Below are positions 52,193 through 54,192 of a stretch of DNA of 54,192 nt, piece after piece. Under the pieces are notes generated by a model that was given only the letters and a program-made list of their open reading frames with translations, ran no database searches and had not been told where the DNA came from. Source of the stretch: Planctomycetota bacterium (lineage in GTDB: Bacteria; Planctomycetota; Planctomycetia; Isosphaerales; Isosphaeraceae); the NCBI GenBank assembly GCA_021777845.1, contig JAJYDB010000001.1, positions 1 through 54,192 of the forward strand. The letters are read 5' to 3'. Every line of letters begins with the position of its first letter. The stretch's first letter is position 1. The translations under genes were made by a program, and so were the position numbers.

Positions 52193-53080
52193 TCACTTCC
52201 ACGCGAACGTCGCGTCGGTCAGACGCTCGTACGCTTCGATGTATTTGGCGCGCGTCCTGGTCACGACCTCGGCGGGCAAAGCGGGCGGCGGACTCGCCTT
52301 GTCCCACCCCGAAGCCTCCAGCCAGTCGCGCACAAACTGTTTATCGAACGAAGGTTGCGGACGGCCGGGGTGATAGCCGTCGCGCGGCCACCAGCGCGCG
52401 CTGTCGGGCGTCAGGACCTCGTCGACGACGATCATCGAGCCGTCGTCCGCGCGACCCCACTCGAATTTCGTGTCGGCCAAAATCAGGCCCCGCGACTCCG
52501 CGTGCGCCGCCGCCTCCAGGTACAGTTTCACGCTCCCCGCCAGCAACCAAATCGCCAGATCCGACCCGATCGACGCCGCCATCTGCCAAAAAGCGATATT
52601 CTCGTCGTGCCCCGACTCGGCCTTCGTCGCGGGCGTGAAGATCGGGTCGATCCGGCACGACTCGACCAGCCCCGCATCCATCTCGATCCCGCAAACGTAC
52701 CCCGTCTTCCGGTATTCCTTCCACGCGCTCCCCGCGAGATAACCCCGCACCACGCACTCGAACGGCACCACCTCGGCCTTCCTCGCAATCATCACGCGAC
52801 CGTGAAGTTCGTGCGTTTCCACGTCGGTTAAGTCGAGTCCGGCGTCCTCAAGCTCCGTTGAGATCAGGTGATGCGGCGTTGTCATCCGCTCGAACCAAAA
52901 CTTCGAAAGTTGCGTGAGGACGCGGCCTTTGTCGGGGATCGGCGTGGGGAGGACCCAGTCGAAGGCGCTGATGCGGTCGGTGGCGACGAGCAACAGACGC
53001 CCGTCGCCGAGGTCGTAGACGTCGCGCACCTTGCCCCTGCGCATCGGCAGTTCGCCGAGCCTCGGCTTCCGCTCTGACAA
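52193..53080 (-). CDS. purC: Phosphoribosylaminoimidazole-succinocarboxamide synthase
   Basis: A 295-residue protein. TTG 53080 is chosen as start because AAAGGGGG lies upstream and the family begins shortly before RRGKVRDVYDLGDGRLLLVA; the in-frame ATG at the second Met before RRGK would remove too little to matter. TDRISAFDWVLPTPIPDKG, VVPFECVVRGYLAGSAWKEY and ILADTKFEWG with IVVDEVLTPDS are the SAICAR-synthetase motifs for ATP, CAIR and aspartate binding. It is of the longer (about 300-residue) eukaryote/planctomycete-like form. It catalyses step 7 of purine synthesis in the cytoplasm. Confidence 0.95.
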   Translation of the reverse strand: MSERKPRLGELPMRRGKVRDVYDLGDGRLLLVATDRISAFDWVLPTPIPDKGRVLTQLSKFWFERMTTPHHLISTELEDAGLDLTDVETHELHGRVMIARKAEVVPFECVVRGYLAGSAWKEYRKTGYVCGIEMDAGLVESCRIDPIFTPATKAESGHDENIAFWQMAASIGSDLAIWLLAGSVKLYLEAAAHAESRGLILADTKFEWGRADDGSMIVVDEVLTPDSARWWPRDGYHPGRPQPSFDKQFVRDWLEASGWDKASPPPALPAEVVTRTRAKYIEAYERLTDATFAWK

Positions 53081-53159
53081 CGCCCTGCCCCCTTTGCGCC
53101 GACCGCCCAGCTTTTCGCGCGGACGCGACCCCGTTTTCGATTCCCCATTTACGATACGT

Positions 53160-53186
53160 GCCGGCCTGAACCGGTACAAGGCCGGC
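53160..53186. promoter_or_regulatory. Perfect inverted repeat in divergent purC/lactonase promoter gap
   Basis: GCCGGCCT (53160-53167) faces AGGCCGGC (53179-53186) across 11 bases, in the 261-base gap between the divergent genes. Candidate operator or 5' leader hairpin. Confidence 0.35.
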
Positions 53187-53341
53187 CGCGGCGTTGGTCC
53201 GCGTCCCGGACCTCGGCCGCGCACCCGGTCCCCGGCCGCGCCGGACCGCGACGCACCGTGGCGTCGGCCCCGCAAGGCGTTTAGAATGCCCGAAATCCGG
53301 CTTCTGCTCAGGACGCCTCCACCCAACGGGCTGTTTTCCCG

Positions 53342-54192
53342 ATGACTCCACTCCCTAGGTCTCGACGTTCTTTTTTGAAAACCGCGGCCGCGATCGCGGG
53401 CTCGACGCCGCTCGCGGCAAGTCTGCTCGAGGTCCGGGCGGCGGGCGAGGCCCCGTTGATGGCCTACGTCGGCACCTTCAGCGCCCCTCTGCGCGACGTC
53501 TTGCCGACGCAGGTCGACCTGCCCCCCGGCAACGGTCGCGGCATCCACTTGTTTCGGGTCGATCGCGAGACCGGCGCGATGACTGCCGCCGGCATCCACG
53601 CGCTGGGCACCAGCCCAAGCTGCCTCGCGCTGAATCGCGCCGGGACGCGGCTTTATTCGGCGAACGAGACCGACCGCGTCGGCAAGGACAACGCCGGCTC
53701 GATCAGCGCGTTCGCGATCGACCGGGCCACGGGGACGCTTGAGCCGCTGAACACGGTGGCGTCGGGGGGGGCGGGTCCCACGTACATCAGCGTGCATCCG
53801 TCGGGTCGATTTTTGTTCGCGGCGAATTATTTCGGAGGGACGGTCGCGGTGCTGCCGATTCACTCCGACGGCCGGCTCGGCGAGGCGGTCGACGTGCAGG
53901 TTGACGCGGGCAAGCTCGGACCGCCGCGCGCGACGAACGCGCCCCTGGGCGGGTTCGCGGTGAGCGGCCACGACCGCACGCACGCCCATATGATCCAAGC
54001 CGACCACACCGGCCGCTTCGTTGTGCACGCCGAGCTGGGTCTCGACAGGATCTACGTGTGGAGGTTCGACGCCGAGACCGGCAAGCTGACGCCGAGCCAC
54101 CCGGCGTTCGTCGAGCTGCCGCCCGGCGACGGGCCGCGCCACTTTTGTTTCGACTCCGCCGGCCGTCGACTCTACTCCATTCAAGAGAGATC
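53342..54192 (+). CDS. Tat-exported lactonase-family beta-propeller, partial
   Basis: Open from ATG 53342 to the window edge (283 codons). PRSRRSFLKTAAAIAG is a twin-arginine signal. The body has repeated blade motifs: MAYVGTFSAPL, IHLFRVDRETGAMTAAGIHA, SPSCLALNRAGTRLYSANET, GSISAFAIDRATGTL, GPTYISVHPSGRFLFAANYF and GPRHFCFDSAGRRLYSI. This is the seven-bladed 6-phosphogluconolactonase-like (lactonase family) propeller. Planctomycetes have many exported members; the substrate is often unknown despite the name. The last blades lie beyond the window. Divergent from purC. Confidence 0.88.
   Translation, partial: MTPLPRSRRSFLKTAAAIAGSTPLAASLLEVRAAGEAPLMAYVGTFSAPLRDVLPTQVDLPPGNGRGIHLFRVDRETGAMTAAGIHALGTSPSCLALNRAGTRLYSANETDRVGKDNAGSISAFAIDRATGTLEPLNTVASGGAGPTYISVHPSGRFLFAANYFGGTVAVLPIHSDGRLGEAVDVQVDAGKLGPPRATNAPLGGFAVSGHDRTHAHMIQADHTGRFVVHAELGLDRIYVWRFDAETGKLTPSHPAFVELPPGDGPRHFCFDSAGRRLYSIQER

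Overview
The window comes from a GC-rich member of the Planctomycetota, most likely the Isosphaeraceae. The evidence is the set of families right of 21.5 kb: DUF1559 pseudopilin, DUF1573, DUF1570, tandem DUF3179 proteins, a DUF5117/DUF4953-type zinc metalloprotease, a secreted sulfatase, an exported subtilase with an N-terminal LEDRT motif, and a relic of a planctomycete-type four-helix-bundle copper protein. The assignment is by family recognition only; there is no rRNA in the window.

Two regions meet at a tRNA-Pro(CGG) gene (21438-21512, minus). Everything to its left (1-21437) looks like an integrated mobilizable element whose left end lies outside the window. It carries a tyrosine integrase beside the tRNA 3' end, a convergent excisionase, a VirD4-type coupling protein, ParB, a MobF relaxase, an ArdC antirestriction protein, an orphan DNA methyltransferase and several small plasmid-type proteins. 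No mating-pore (VirB) genes are visible. At the far left is part of a predicted restriction system of the MORC/MutL-ATPase type: the tail of a probable GHKL ATPase, a Z1 ATPase, a DUF4420 PD-(D/E)XK nuclease and a Vsr endonuclease in opposite orientation. The element's non-coding gaps hold strong inverted repeats: a nested palindrome at the ardC promoter, a long three-helix fold at 6254-6352, paired CGGTAA/TTACCG palindromes before parB, and repeats between the integrase and the tRNA.

To the right is chromosomal sequence. It begins with a four-gene minus-strand operon: GAF-HlyD hybrid, HlyD adaptor, PqqD-M50-HlyD hybrid and DUF1570 protein. This resembles an envelope export or processing machine with no pump gene. 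Then come two DUF3179 paralogues, a frameshifted copper-protein pseudogene, cioAB (cyanide-insensitive bd-type oxidase), a 1458-residue subtilase with a clear terminator, an SDR epimerase, an envelope lipoprotein-like barrel, a sulfatase, DUF1573, two neighbouring genes each cut by one in-frame stop codon (DUF1559 and a Cys-rich secreted protein), a large metalloprotease, the purC-aroC pair and the start of a Tat-exported lactonase-type beta-propeller.

Most interesting: the element's defence and counter-defence set, the structured non-coding region 6198-6470, the operator array before parB, the GAF/HlyD/M50/DUF1570 operon, and the pair of adjacent nonsense-interrupted secreted-protein genes.
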